Source: Apostichopus japonicus
Taxonomy: Eukaryota; Echinodermata; Holothuroidea; Aspidochirotida; Stichopodidae
Assembly (NCBI RefSeq): GCF_037975245.1
Contig: NC_092582.1
Span: 24,070,577 to 24,134,576, forward strand
Direction of reading: 5' to 3'
DNA: 64,000 bases
Shown piece by piece: positions 24,788 through 38,329 of the stretch. Under the pieces are notes generated by a model, which worked only from the letters and a program-made list of their open reading frames with translations, had not been told where the DNA came from and did no database searches. Position numbers and translations under genes: made by a program. How positions within the stretch are numbered: position 1 is the first letter of the stretch; every line of letters begins with the position of its first letter.

Positions 24788-27700
24788 GTAAAATGTACCA
24801 GAGGATGTTTAGGCAGCTAATGTGTCATGGCAAGCTCAAAACAAACATACCAAGTACTGGATTAATCCAGCAAGAATCCGATCATTTTAATACCCTTACT
24901 AGGGATTAATTCTGGAGTGGATGAGTTAAAACTTTAAATAAAATTCTTTTAGTGAGAGTGAATGGAGAATCAAGAGCATTCCTTGATTTGCGATTCTATC
25001 CATAAAATCTACCAGTGGTTGTTGAAACATTACTATTACTGTTCTACACTAACCATTAATGTGATAACCATCACATGGAGGAAATACAGTATCAGATGAT
25101 GAACCATTCATTGTCCTTGCCAGCACAGTATGAAATCTTCCATCAAAAACTGGTAACTACAGGTAGAGTAGGTGATTCCCTAATAGCTCGCTTCAGGATA
25201 ATTCAAGTTAACCTAAGAAGAGAAAAGAAAGTGATGTGAATGAAAATTAAGTCCTAATGATAGGATATATTGAGATTGTCAATCAGAAATAGATATATAT
25301 ATATGTAGATATGTCTATAGGAAGGAAAGTACATTTCAGTTTCCAATAACCAGGGAAGTGTAAAAACAATTTACCAGTAAACCATCAAACTTGAACCGGA
25401 TTGTCCGTTGTTTAGTGGAAGTGGCATATAAAGGTGTGGTGCAGTGATATAAATGAGCTCCCAAAGCAGAGTCCAACCTCACACAAACCCAACCATGCAT
25501 GGTTTGGCTTGACTGAGAAATTTGTGAGATTTCGCACCTCTCTTTCCTATTGAGGACAGAATGTCTTTTGAATTTCCACTCATCAGGAGATAATTGTATC
25601 TAATTTAGTGTGTCAGCTTTGGTGGATGGGTGTTTTATAATATTTTTCTTCATTTAATGGCACCAGGCCCCTGGAGACTGCATTGCTTACATTGACCTAG
25701 TTACACCACTCTCTGGGGGGTCTCTTTCCAGATTTTAGATCACCAAATGTTTATAGAGTACCCTGTTCAGCTGGTCAATTGCTATCCAATATGGTCAGTT
25801 CTTTCCCCAAATTTGGCAGATGCAGACACTTGTAACCTCCAAATTTTGAGTTAAAACATTTTGAGATGAAGAAGTTAAAATTTTGACTTATCAGATCAAA
25901 ATCTTGAGATAAAAAAGTCAAAGTTTGGGGATACCTATTTTTTTGCGCCTATGTCCCTATTAAAGCCACCGTACTCAAGTCGGTAAAGTAAGTTCAATTT
26001 TGAGACCAATAAGATTTTTAAACCCAACTGCAGTGTCTGGCTCAGCAATGTTTAAAAATTAAACAAGCCCAAGTGACAATTCTGTTTTCACAGCTATATA
26101 CTCAGATGAGTAGGAAGTATTTCCAATTGTATTCTCTGTTTATAGTGGTTGGACTTACAAGGGTACTGCAAAGCTCTCAAATCTTCAGTATTTTCACATA
26201 GTTTTTGCAATCTGCTAGCAATTTTGAGCGCATGAGGACATGTCAGTAAGAGAAATACTTAATCTAATTTTACTATGTGGAATATCTGAGCCCTAGCCGG
26301 GTGCTTCAGAAGAGCGCTGTAACATCTGTGAGACTTCTTGTCCTCTTCTACTAAGTTTAAAGCATGTAAATACTTGTTAGAGAGAAAACTGTAATTTCTA
26401 TGAAGTATAAATCTAAGCCCTGGTGGGAGTCCCTGCCAGGGACTTTAGCTGAGGCATTTTCACTTTGCAGATATTTAATGTTCTCTGATAGTGATTTTGC
26501 AGCCCTAGTGGAGCCCATGAGGGAGGGGGGGGGGGGTGGCAAGTGCTCACCACCCTAATGGATGCCAGTGCTTGTATATATCTTTGAATGCCCTCTAAAT
26601 GTGTTTATTTTAAACAGTATTTAGCTCTCAAATATATGCAAGGAAGAAATGTTATCATGATATGATATTGATAAAGAGTGGCAGAGGGACTTTACTTCCT
26701 TAACTATGCTTGCTAGCCAGCAGTTTGGTGAATCAAGTCGCAACAAACCAGATGTATATACTTCATTCTTACCGTTCCTATACATTCTGTGGGTCAAGAA
26801 GTGTACAGTAGGATACTGAAAGAAGCTTGATAGGTTCATAGGTCCTGATCTCCTCTATCCAGTGCAGTCTCTGTCATCATCTTCACTAGAGGGTTTCTTC
26901 CTACGGTTGAATTATTACATCATTGAGCCGTTCGAGCCTCAGTGACTTCTAAATCAAAAGTGAAACACTAACATGAAATCAAATGACTTATTCAGAAATT
27001 TCAGAAGACTTAAGAAACTCACAACAAAGAAAAACCAATAGTAGCAGTTCCACTTTGATCCAATCAATCTTATTAATTTAGTGATTATACAGTATTACAG
27101 TGTTTGGTTTCTGAAGCTTTTTGAAAGTTCTTAGGAACTTTTGCATTCAGATAGCAATGTGACACAGACATTACAGCAGTCTTTGTGGGCAATCAAATTC
27201 ACATGTTAGCTGTAAAAGACCCCTACACTTTTAGTTAGTAAATTATGTCAAAGTGCATATTTGATTTGTGATATTGAAGCTGAAGATACGTCCATAGGAA
27301 ATGAGCATTTTTTTACCAGCACAAATTCTGGATATGTTCCTAATAATGGGTTGTCTTGGACCAGTTAGGGTGGTGTATTTTGGGTTGCACAAACTACAAT
27401 AATGCTAGTATATATGGAATATTGAATCTCAATCTCTGGAAAACCTTGCATTTCATTTTACCTTTACCCACTGGCAGGTTAGCACTTAAATCCACAATAT
27501 CCCAGGAGATGAAACAACTCCAGAGTACTTTAAGAGTAGGCTTTTATGACTAATTTTGACTAAAACCTTCAAACAGTTGGATGATTCCGCAAATGTAGAA
27601 CACTTCTTCAATAAACTAATATGATCAGTATTCTGAGGGAGGAAAACCTCCCCTTCAACTTGTAACCAACTAACACTAACGGCTAGCATCACCATATTTC

Positions 27701-28127
27701 AGCTATTCTTACATTGTGGTGAGCCTAGGACACGCATTATGCTGGCATTGTGGTAGTATTGAATATTGTAACTAAAACCGTTGGACTAGGCCTAAGTAAG
27801 GCTGCACGTATATACAGTGTGACTAGAGAAGACCTAAGCCATAACTTCAACGTTACGTATGATGTCCTTGTAGGTACTGTACATAGCCTAACAATATGAA
27901 AGGAACACAAGACATACGTGGGATTTCTTCTTTGACAATTGCAATATACTCAGTCTGTTTCTTTCAGTAATATGTTCACCATCTGTAATATGCTGCAATA
28001 TCTTCACATTTAGTAATCCAGTACCGTAGCTTCGGGTAATCACACCAAACAAACAGGGACGTACAACCATTCAACTGTTCTTCAAACGCTACTTTACACT
28101 GTGTCGTTGACTCGTTGGTTTGTTTAG
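24788..28127 (+). other. intron 7 of the NLR gene (predicted)
   Basis: A degenerate repeat with ttttgag/aaaattttga elements at 25845-25935 resembles, on the other strand, the array at 32975-33370. A G12 run lies at 26525-26536. Small frames at 26357-26839 and 27356-27695 show no domain. I see no other feature. Confidence 0.4.
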
Positions 28128-28363
28128 ATTTTGAAAATGAGACTTGTTCAAGTCGTTTCCATTGGCCACTAGGGAAATTCCCCTCTTTTCCGATAAATGA
28201 TCAATCTTCCCATTCAAATAATAGCAATTTACAACAAAATGGCAAATTCGTTAGATCTAAAAGTGAGGACTTCAACAATATGCTGCAAAATGTAAATTCA
28301 TCATTTACACCTCGACAATTTTCTGGTAATGATGCGTTCATAGAATCCTCTACAGCAGCTTGA
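28128..28363 (+). CDS. possible terminal exon of the NLR gene, low-complexity tail
   Basis: After acceptor ttggtttgtttag, the phase-1 frame is open for 77 codons after the split codon and ends in TGA at 28361-28363. It reads FENETCSSRFHWPLGKFPSF and then a polar Ser/Asn/Gln-rich tail (SSHSNNSNLQQNG, FTPRQFSGNDAF). AATAAA follows at 28438-28443, about 75 bases past the stop, as expected for a 3' end. The phase fits exon 7. Joined with exons 1-7, and with the exon-5 frame corrected, the lengths sum to 863 codons. It has no LRRs, so this may be a short isoform end, or an exon of another gene. Confidence 0.42.
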
Positions 28364-28437
28364 AAGTGTTTACGTGTGTAACCCGTGGTTCGTCCGCCCT
28401 CTATTTAGGTTAGAGTAATAGCCCCTAACCCAGAAGA

Positions 28438-28443
28438 AATAAA
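28438..28443 (+). terminator. candidate polyadenylation signal AATAAA
   Basis: AATAAA lies 74 bases past the TGA of the predicted terminal exon. Position and sequence fit a cleavage/polyadenylation signal. The hexamer is common in AT-rich DNA, so on its own it is weak evidence. Confidence 0.4.
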
Positions 28444-28554
28444 GACTCAAAACCCAAGTTATTAAATTGTCCCAACACGTACTGAATTTATACGGTCAGG
28501 GTAATCGATTATTGAGACGGGAGAGATCAATTCCCCCGTTTGAATACGGTGTGG

Positions 28555-28737
28555 TATACACTTAAATGCTTAATACGATAATGCTTAAACAAAGTAACAA
28601 TGAATGCTACCCCACAGTAGTGAGATAAACCCCCTTCTAGATTAATACACTTAAATACTTAATACTGTACTGCTTAATATAATAACAATGAATGCTATCC
28701 CACAGTAGTGAGATAAACCCCCGTCTAGACTAATACA
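28555..28737. repeat. tandem duplication of about 90 bp
   Basis: The string acacttaaat...cttaatac, then aacaatgaatgctaycccac, agtagtgagataaaccccc and tctaga occurs twice, back to back, with about 90% agreement by eye. Confidence 0.85.
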
Positions 28738-30599
28738 CCCCCCGTTGCATGCACTTATCCCCAGCTAGACTATACAAATTTCCCCTAACTAATATCGCGC
28801 GCTAACTGATCAGTTCGCGGACATCACAGGCTCAGGCGAAGTTCCTGCGACCCTCAAAGTATGGAGCACCGGTCCTCAACACCAGTCTGGAGAGAAGGTT
28901 ACCAAACAGTGATAAAACATTACCACTACGATGACATCTAAAATATTTCAATATGCTTAACTACTGTTGCCAAACACTTTAAATCTGATCAAATCAATAT
29001 ATCAAAATAATACAACATTGAACTTCTTGCAAGGGTGTATAAACTCCACGGTAAAACATGAGATAACCCTTTCTCAATCAGTACTAATCCTTTATCACAA
29101 TAGTATACCCGTTTGTGTACAAACGAGGATCAACAGTATTCTGCAACAACGCCCCCACTTGGATATAACACAAAGCTCAGGTCTCTGTACTCATGGGCAT
29201 ATTGCTAAGCCTAACAACCCTAGCTATTAATACTAACATCCAATACAGTAGGGCTCCCACAACACAATTATATCGCCTTATAGGCCAAAACAGCCTATTT
29301 ATCTTAGAAAACCCACATTCTAAACATAATCTATCGCACAGTAAACGTTATTCAATAACTGTCACCGTAAACAATTTAGTCTTTCATCAACTAATCAACT
29401 AATCAAATGCTCAGTTATATCAGCGAACAATGCTGACACTCCGCTATGCACTACACACAACAGGCTATACGTATGATACAATACACTAACAAACACAGCA
29501 CATCGCATGGACTCGATGTGAATACTTTATTATCAAAATTAACATAAAACAGAAGGGAAAACCGTACCTGGAGAGCTGCCAAGTAATCTGTTACAGAAGG
29601 TCTCACGACAAACCCACAAAACACCAGCTGACAAATGGAACTAAGTAAACTATGCCTTACAGAGGATAGCAAGGCTAACAAGGCTGCACGGGTAAAGATG
29701 GCTACCAGGCAACAACAAAACTCGACATGTGCAGTGGCACAATATAACAGTAAACCCTCTAATTAATTCTATACAGCGCCACCAATTATTAAAGTAACAA
29801 ATCACTTTCAAAGGGTTACACGTGTTATGGGTCACATACTGTAGGTCTTGTGGAAAATATAAGAAAATACTTAGTTATTAAACTGCAACTCATCAAATTA
29901 CAATTAAGACGGCCTCTTAACTATTCACAACAGATCTTCCGAAGTCCAAACATAAAAAGGGGTCCGGCACAAAATATATAATGAAAACGCAATATGCAAA
30001 TAATGAAAACAAATATGATGGTCGTGACTTTCCAATGAGTAAAGCAAGATAAGAGGCGAGTGTAAGTTCCAATGAAAACGCGTACTATCGACTAGCGAAT
30101 TCTATCGTGATAGTATTGCGTCACTATGTGAAGCGTATTGTAGTTTGTGTTAACATATTGTTTACTTATTGTTATTATGACGTCACACATGGCTCGCGTT
30201 TTGGTGGTTTGCTCTGTGGTGTGGCGGGATATGAATCACGCGCTATTAGAAGCGTATACAGATGTTTTGTTTTAAATGATTCGGTTTGTGGGGTTGGAAG
30301 ACAGCCAAACTGGTTCAAATTGGTTGATTTCCCATTTGCATGTGCTCATCTGCATATCAGGTTGGCACTCAACCGATCAAGCGTTGTGTGACGTTAGCTA
30401 TAAGTTTGGACCAATCAGGTTCAAGGGCAGAGCGTGTGCCCTGTGCATTGTCACGAACGACTGTATTCATTATACGTGTATTCAGTATACGCTGGTCTGA
30501 GTGATAAGTAGGTCACTCGTCGTGACTGATATCCGTGTCTAATATTAGAACATTATGCAATCCTTTCGGAGCTGACGTGACTGTGTTCGTTCTTTCTGG
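28738..30599. other. intergenic stretch, no gene established
   Basis: On the minus strand around 29850 to 29530 the sequence reads from tgtgacccataacacg through an AATAAAG at about 29525, which resembles part of an LTR or a 3' untranslated region, but I found no partner. Open frames on both strands (28967-29402, 29451-29835, 30107-30500) have no recognisable domain. A TGACGTCAC string lies at about 30179. Confidence 0.3.
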
Positions 30600-31190
30600 A
30601 AGCGACGAGGAATGATGGCGCTATTCGATATTAGCGATTACAAATTTCCAGAACATACGTGGAGCCGGTATTCAAGTGACGGGAAGTTATTTTTAGTAGG
30701 TGACCGGATATCGCCGATCAATGAACGTGGAACTATCGATCGTATCTTCGAGACATGGATGATTCTCGATGTTATTCCGTCAGAATTCCTGGAAAAGAAC
30801 TTTCGGGAGATTAAACACCGGCTATATAAGAAGAGATATTTTCGGTAATTTGGGGGCTTTTCGATCTAATTATCCAGTCGAGTCAGAATTAACATGTTTC
30901 CTCAATAAACCTACGGAGGAGAATTGTGAGAAGAAATTCATCTGAGATAAAAGATTAATTATCGAGGGGACGGGCGGAGGAACCGGTGGACTGTTTGTTT
31001 ATCAGATTGGTGCGTCGTTCAACCGGGACAGGCGTGACTTCGGCAGAATCTTCGGAGTTCACCCAGGAGGAAGCCATGCTTGGGATACAAACGTTGAGTC
31101 AAATTGGACCAGCGGGGAACGGTTTTGCTCCTGACCAAGTCACGGGATACCAGCCTACGAGGGATACGGCACGCGCCGCGTAAGATAAGT
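30600..31190 (+). other. open frames of unknown origin, possible Gag-like remnant
   Basis: Two nearby plus-strand frames look protein-like. One runs at 30612-30848 (starts MMALFDISDYKFPEHTW, 78 codons). The other runs to TAA at 31183 and includes FTQEEAMLGIQTLSQIG and ends RDTARAA. This stretch is more GC-rich than its surroundings. I recognise no domain. Position upstream of a possible LTR suggests a retroelement remnant, but no protease, reverse transcriptase or integrase is present. Confidence 0.3.
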
Positions 31191-31475
31191 AATCTTTTAA
31201 GAATTTAATGGCCGTATAATGTTGTAAAATCTGTCTGTGAGATTCCAAATTTCTAGTACCAAGAATCCTTGTACAAATCAGTAGAGATCGTATCATTGTT
31301 AATATATCGTTTTTGTTAACTTTCAGAAACCTCTCAGTAGCCTTTTGGGCCCTTGAGTTTATTTCCCTGAATCTATCTAATATTGTATTTTATCGGCTTT
31401 GAAGGCCAAGGGAAAACCCGGGGTCGCAACAGAGGGGGCGCTAGAGGGTGCCATTTTGTTTTATCCCACGGAAGT

Positions 31476-31795
31476 TGTGACATGCATCGCGTTGTTTATT
31501 TTAGAATCGGGGTTTAAGTGTCTCCTAAAGACGTATCGGGGAGTTTAAGTTATCTCCCGAAGCCTACAGACGTATAACAGAAGGCTCCGTAGTTATATTT
31601 ATGATCAGCATTTATGCCTGTGCATTTTAATTATACCAAGTTATAGTTATATTCAGAGTTAATAAAAAGGAACTTATTATCAAATACCCGCTTTTGGAGA
31701 TTATTTATTAAGACTTTCCTGTTCACGCTCGGTTCAACGTTATTAGTGTAAGACCCGGCTTACCGTTACCTGGAACTATCAAAATAAGCCTTACA
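31476..31795 (+). repeat. candidate LTR-like segment
   Basis: The segment begins TGTGAC and ends CTTACA, contains AATAAA at 31661-31666, and is preceded by a purine-rich agagggggcg string at about 31432. The ends form a short inverted repeat (agttgtga/ttacaact). No second copy, primer-binding site or clear target duplication was found, so it could also be a 3' untranslated region. Confidence 0.3.
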
Positions 31796-34700
31796 ACTAC
31801 AAATGACCTTTTTTCAGGATATTGTTTTACTACAAGCTTGGAAAGAAGTCAATATTTTATCATTTCTTAAACCTTCTGAAATGACGAGATGAAAGTATTT
31901 TGGTATTTCAACATTAATCAGAAAATTTCCAAATTATACACTTGGATAGAAGTCGGGGGGGGGGGGCAATGTTACATTCAGCTTAGAAGAAGGCCACTGC
32001 TACGGGTGTACACCCCTCCCCGCCCCCCCCACGACTTTACAAAAACAGTATTCATAGGCAAAACTGCATGGTGTATGGAACCAATTTTAGACCTAATTGG
32101 TAGTGTAATTATGCCTCGGAGTGCACCATGTAACATCAATTTTCAAAACAATTTCAGGGGACGGGGCTACTGAGATTTGCCTTCAACAAGCCAACGACCA
32201 CACCTCCTCCGTTTTTAATTTCTTCTTTCCACTCTGGCCTTTCCATAATAGTGTAGGCCCTACCTAAGTCAGTTGGGATTTGCTCCCCCCCCCCCCTTGA
32301 AATCCTATATTAAAACTGGGGTCGAGAAGGGGTCCCATTCTCCTAGTCCTGCGAACCGATTTCAAGTAGTAGATAACCTATACATCTGCTATTAAAATGT
32401 GGTATGGCTACATGAAGGTAACATGCTATAAAGTGTACCTCTTTGTCAGGTATTATTGTATATAAGAATAATAACCGGTTGGGCAACATGTCCACCCAAC
32501 GGCTATGTACAGCATAACTGGACGGGCAAGACTGTATTTTGTGATTTTCCATGCACTTATACAAAAGTGACTTTAACATCGGTCAGTTAGTTTTCTAACT
32601 TCACACTAGTATACTTTAGCACAACCTTAAGTTTAGACACAAAGTATAGTCTTACTACGCCTCAGAATTGTTTCAGTCGGAGGATTGGAGAGGCAACTTA
32701 CCGATACAGCCCCTCAATGAATGCACATGCACTTAATCAGAAACACACAAATTAGCCACAAGATGTACCTCCTCCTATATGTTCTACACCCTTCCCCATA
32801 TCTATGTAGACATGTGACAAATCACTTGATTGGCGTAGGAAGGGATCATAAAATAAATGTGTTGGGAGGGGGTCGGGAGGCATCCCGATTAAGCAAACAA
32901 TACACATTTTGTCATTACTGTGACCCATATGGAACACTGACAACTTTCAACAATATATTTCATTAATTTCATATCAAAATGTTGATTATTTTATCCCTAA
33001 AGTATCGAATATTTCTGGGAATGTCAACCGTTTATCAAAATTGAAACCCTTTTCTTGAAAAGTTTGTCTTAAAATTGCCATCTCTAATTTAACCGAAATT
33101 CTCATACATTAAACTACTTTATTTAAATTAAACTTCTTCGATTTATTTAGACCTCTTCTTTAAGTCCCTTCATTTAAAATGTCGAATTCTTTTTGTTTTA
33201 TCTTTTCGCCTTTTTACTAGAAACTTTTTATATCAAAATGTCGACTTATCATCTAAAAACATTAGCGTTTTATCTCAAACTTGTACGTTTCTCTCGAAAT
33301 TGCCATTGCATTTCTTGAAATCAAGATTTCTTTCTTATATAAAGTAACTATTTTATTTAAAAAAATATACTTTTCTTGATGAGGATGGTACTATAGTAAA
33401 AATGGAGAAAAAAAGGGGGGGGGCATGAATTGACTATTACAATTATTGGTGAAATGTCGACATAGTATTTTGATTTGAGCAATCACGAGGTACGTGAAAA
33501 AACAAAACATCGTTTGATTATCCTGACACTCTCTTTGCTGGTGCAAAGATTCAGCTGAATAATCCAGCACAATGGAATTCATTATAGAGGTGGTTGGTTG
33601 GGTGGGAGGGCTTAAAAAAACAGTTGTGTAGTTACATTTATTCCAATAATTTCATGATGAGGATCAAGTGTTTATTTGTAAACAAATATGTCACTTGACA
33701 CAGACACGTTTTGTCTGCACGATGTGTCTGAAAGATGTTTATGACTGAACAAGGATGTTCATTTTTTTTATTCCATGTAGGTTTTAATATTCATTAAACA
33801 TATACTCCTTAAATCATTTGAAACAGACGGTATTCAAACTTTTGTATTTATTGTTTGTTTATGCATCCACTAGCAGATAATAGGGTGGGGCAATGTGTAC
33901 CTAAAATGCATTGGCCTCAATTGTAACCGTTGGTGCGGGGGCGGGGGGGGGGGACTAACACCCTACCGCTTAGGGAAAATGTCAATAATAGCTTGATCTA
34001 CTTGATATAGGTTGTGTTGTATATTATTTACTTCCTCGACCCCTTCCTTACTGAATATCCAATTGACGTAACTTTTTAAACTGTCTGTTTTCACCGGGCA
34101 TGTATAACGTTACGTACATTTATTTCTATTGGCGCCAAAATGTCTGTGACAAATTTCAAACATCACCCGTGTTGTTACCACTGACTTGTTGAGTGCATAT
34201 TAAGATGGATTATTTAATGGAGAGGAACCGCTGTTAATAGTTAAAACAGTAATTATTGATCAGTGAGATAATTTGACGGTATGGTATAGAGGCATAGGCT
34301 AAGATGTGAATACATAGGCCATGCCAAACTTAGGTAGGCTATAGGCTAGACTGGTAATAAAGTTAGGCTATGTTAGAACTCTCAAACATCACCCGTGAAA
34401 AGCCAGAACTACTACTTTTAGCGAGAGGACATGCTTAGCAAATCTAACTCATAAATAATAAAGATATTAGCCTATTTTTTGACTGATTATCAGAAAAGTC
34501 CAAGTTAAAGCATATCTTAAATACAAAAGGACTTGAATAGAATACAATCGAGACACTGAGTTTTCTTTGGGAATCCCAAATTCAGCGAAGAATAAAACCA
34601 GCGATTAACATTCTAGGTGAGCTGATGCCTATCCTTAACTTCGAAAACAATTAGTTCATTCTAGTTAACAAAAAGTATCCATAGACAAACTGTAGTAACT

Positions 34701-36587
34701 TAAGTCACAGAAAATGATTCAACTCGATTTTAATCATACATAACATAGACTTATTATAGGCCTTCATACAAGTCGATCGATAACATTCCACAATGATTAT
34801 TGTTATATCACCTAGCTTACTAAATCGACCAGGTCGGACATTTGAGCAAATGATGTGAGGAGTCTGCAGTTTTTACGGAGTAGGCTGACTGAAATAATGT
34901 TAGCCTATTTAATAACTGATTATGAGTTGAATGACCTACCTCCTGCTAATATACAAGACACTTGATGCGAAATATAGTTTTTTTTAAATACTGTATAGGG
35001 CCTAGCGCTTTGAACCTGTATAAAACAGTTTCCAATTTAAGTTTAATTATAATAAAATGCAAAACATAGTTATTAAAAAGAAATCTTTCTTCCATGTCTT
35101 TCCAGCAGCAACTAGATCGTGGTGTTCCACTCACAGCTGGTTTTGTCTTAATTTTGCCCACATAATTATAAAAACCGTACGCCATTTCCAAGCCAACATA
35201 CTTATGGTCACATGATATTTAAAAAGTAAAATGGTTTTAAAATTGAAAGTGCGCTATTTCTTTTACGCTGCAACACTCAATAGCAGAAGTTCGCCAGAGC
35301 CGTATCTCTAACGTTATTTTTAAAAGTGCGCCATCCTCTCATTAAACTTGTAATTAACTGATTTATCTCTCGTGTTTGTTGATCTATATTTGTCCGCTAA
35401 CTGTTCACACCCGCTGAACTTCATAGTAACAGAAGATATTACAATGAAGACCCAATCAACCCGATTAAACTGAAAAATAGTAATAATGAATTAGTATAAT
35501 TAAACCCTCAAGGATATGAAGTGTTTCCAGATAACAATATTATTGTAAAAATGTAAAAAAGCGGATGGTACTATTTAATTAGAAGAAAGTTAAGATCATA
35601 AGCATTACCCAATTTTAAAATATCTACAAACACAAAGAAAGAAAAATGCTACATTACGAAAAAATCCACTAGAAGTTTTGTCACACTCAAACCGTAACTT
35701 AGGAATGAATTTGATAACTAAACACAGATAGTCATCATCTTTTAACAAATGGTATTAATTGGAAATAATTAAAATTCAAGCAGAATTGTATGATTTGGAT
35801 CAAATGAAATAATTTGTATATTAGAATTTGAGTTTAAGCCTCATCAACCTTTCTCTCTTGAAACTTGAATTTGATCTACATCTGCTTCTCTAAATTGCAT
35901 TCTAATTATAACCTATTGATATAACCTATTGATTTAAATATAATTCTTCCAAATCTCCTTAAACTTTATAAAAACCTAGTATTAGCTGAAGTAGAAGTTT
36001 AGTAGTAGTTTACTTTTCATGATTCCTATTACATTAGTGACTAAAATACATTTAAATTACATTTTCCTTCAGAAAGTTCTAAGTTAAAACACAAATAAAT
36101 TTGATCAAAATTTTTCTTCAAAAGATAGAATAATCTCAATTCTTATTTACCCTTTTTTATATAATTATCAACCCGTCATTGAGATTTGTTACCTATTAAC
36201 TAATAATTTAAAATATGTAGCCTCACATTCTTATTGTATTAAACCTTACTAGCTATAAAACTTTCAATTAATCATTTAATTGTAAAACAAAATAATAACC
36301 CTTTAATCCTACAATTACCACTTTATTTTCCTCTAATCTAATCTTATTATTCCTGTTAATATTTGTCTCCCCTTAAAATCAATCCCTTATTTCCTTTCCA
36401 TTACCTTATTCCTTTTTCACAAATAAACACAACCCAACTGTCTTAGTTTATCGCTTTATTTTCCTTTATTTTCATTTCGTTATTTTTTATTATTTATAAT
36501 ATCATTATAATTATTCTAATCCTTATCAAATCCAATCTATTTATCTCCATCTACTCTATGATCAGTAACTCTATTCTTTCATTCTAG
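31796..36587. other. AT-rich intergenic or intronic stretch with small repeats
   Basis: A G12 run at 31955-31966 faces a CCCGCCCCCCC stretch near 32020, flanked by inverted agtc/gact, so 31950-32035 can form a large stem. From 32975 to 33370 there is a degenerate array around ttatctcaaaatgtcgactt. Further G/C runs are at 32285-32296, 33415-33423 and 33943-33953. No gene is supported; the minus-strand frame at 34946-35191 has no domain. From 35.3 to 36.58 kb the sequence becomes extremely AT-rich. Confidence 0.4.
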
Positions 36588-36796
36588 ATTCCTATCTCCT
36601 GTGTGTATCTAGGCCTCTGCTCTCCTAGAGTTGATGAGTCTGGTCTGAACCTTATCCTTGAGTCTGGTCTCTCTCTCTCTATCCTGAGTTCTCTCCAGAA
36701 GCTGGAGATCGGTGACATCAACAGGAGACAAACTAATGAAGAGTTGGCGGCCATCTTGTCTTACTCCTCACAGTGTACAAGCTTGAAGGAGCTGAT
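36588..36796 (+). CDS. leucine-rich-repeat exon of an NLR
   Basis: A strong acceptor (ctattctttcattctag) precedes a phase-0 frame ISCVYLGLCSPRVDESGLNL, then LSSLQKLEIGDI and TNEELAAILSYSSQCTSLKEL, ending in phase 2 at donor gtaagt (36797). The LxxLxL-type strands and the CTSLKEL motif are leucine-rich-repeat sequence of the kind in large echinoderm NLR families, where the LRR is the ligand-sensing part. An alternative acceptor at 36627-36628 would give a 168-bp exon (phase 2 at both ends, 56 codons, two 28-residue repeats). It could belong to a long form of the gene upstream (exon 4, 5 or 6 all end in phase 0) or to a separate partial gene. Confidence 0.7.
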
Positions 36797-38329
36797 GTAA
36801 GTATTCCGGTGTAGATGTTAGAATCATCATAACAGTTAAACAGGGAATTAATTTAATTAATAAAAGTTATCAATATTAAACTAACAATAGATAATGTAAA
36901 GTCTGCTGTATTTTAATATCAAGGATCGGATTTAATTAGTTAAGTTGGATTTATTTCAATACTTAGGTCATCGAAAAAAGGAATTCTGTAGGATGTTATG
37001 ATAAATAAAACAAATATAATGGATTAATAGGGAATATTTTAAGAGGGTGTTGGTAAGAGAGGGTGGTAGGGTGGGTGGGGGTTGTTTAAAATGTTCTTTG
37101 TTTAGTTTATTGTTAAAATTTTACTAAGAATTAGGTTTAAGAATGACAGGAATGTTTATTAGGATAAAATAAGAGATACACAAGGTATTTTGATTTTAAT
37201 AATTCTAGCGAGTAAATTAATATTCTAAAATAGAGTTTTATAAAGAAAAAATGTTACTTTTGACTGAAACCTCTGAAATATTTGTTTTTCAATTATGAAG
37301 GCCTACAATTTATTTAACAATTATTTAAACGGAAGAGATTAAAAATCGTTATTGATAAAACTATGGCAATAAAAATAGCAATACTTATTAGTTTATTGTT
37401 AACAAAAAAACTAAATTGTGATCAGATTTTGATACTCTAGCAAGACTGAAATGTATATCAAGCAAGCAACCAATAAAACACTGTTAGTTGTCGAAATTAC
37501 AAACATGGCTACTCAAAAAAGGTTAACAATTTAAAACAAAATAAAAGTTAGCAAAAAGGATTTAAATAATTGTAATTGAGTTAACTATAAAGTTAAATTG
37601 TATTTTTGTGTTGCCATAAATATCAATAAAGGAAAATATGAATCTCATAAATTACAGAGGTCAAAATTTAACCCATTCAAAACTGCATCAGTTTCTACTT
37701 TACAATTTGAAATGGATGTTATACTAAATAGGGTACATTAATATTTATTCTCTTTATTTAATCATAATTTTAAACAATAATTAAAAAAGTAAGCTTGACC
37801 TTCAACTTTGTATAATTCATAACTTTATACAAAAACTGTTAAATATGTTAATATTCCTCGTAGTAATGTTACTTCAAATTTGATTCGATCATGACGTCCC
37901 TGCTTGGTCCTTCACAATTCAGTGTTACTTAATCCTCCAAGACCCCCAACCCCCCCCCCCAAACCCCTCCTCTCGATCCTCCTCAATCAGTAACATCTTC
38001 AACTTACAGCTGACGTGTTTACTAAAAAATATAGTCGCACCTGCCCCCCTCCCCCCCCCCCCACCGCGAATCACCCAAATCTCGAAAGAAAAGACCAAAA
38101 ATATTTAGTAGTTACATAAATGAAATATATGAGAAAAGAAAACTGCTTAATATATGTTATATACGTGAAATACCGCCATTCCATGAATAACTGTAACCGC
38201 GCAGAAATAGCACTGGAAATATTACACTTTGGTCTGGCTATAAAAAAAATATATATAACACGAATTGTTTATTCCCTATCTAGACTAAATACCTATACCC
38301 CAATCCCAGTGTGCTCTGGGGTAAGTTTA
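36797..38329. other. probable intron after the LRR exon, first part
   Basis: Strongly AT-rich DNA with C11 and C12 runs at 37950-37960 and 38051-38062. I see no gene. Confidence 0.45.

Noticed and set aside
31476-31795. Solo LTR or intact LTR retrotransposon
   Set aside because: Ends fit TG...CA and a polyadenylation signal is present, but no second LTR, primer-binding site, target duplication or pol region was found; kept only as a low-confidence repeat.
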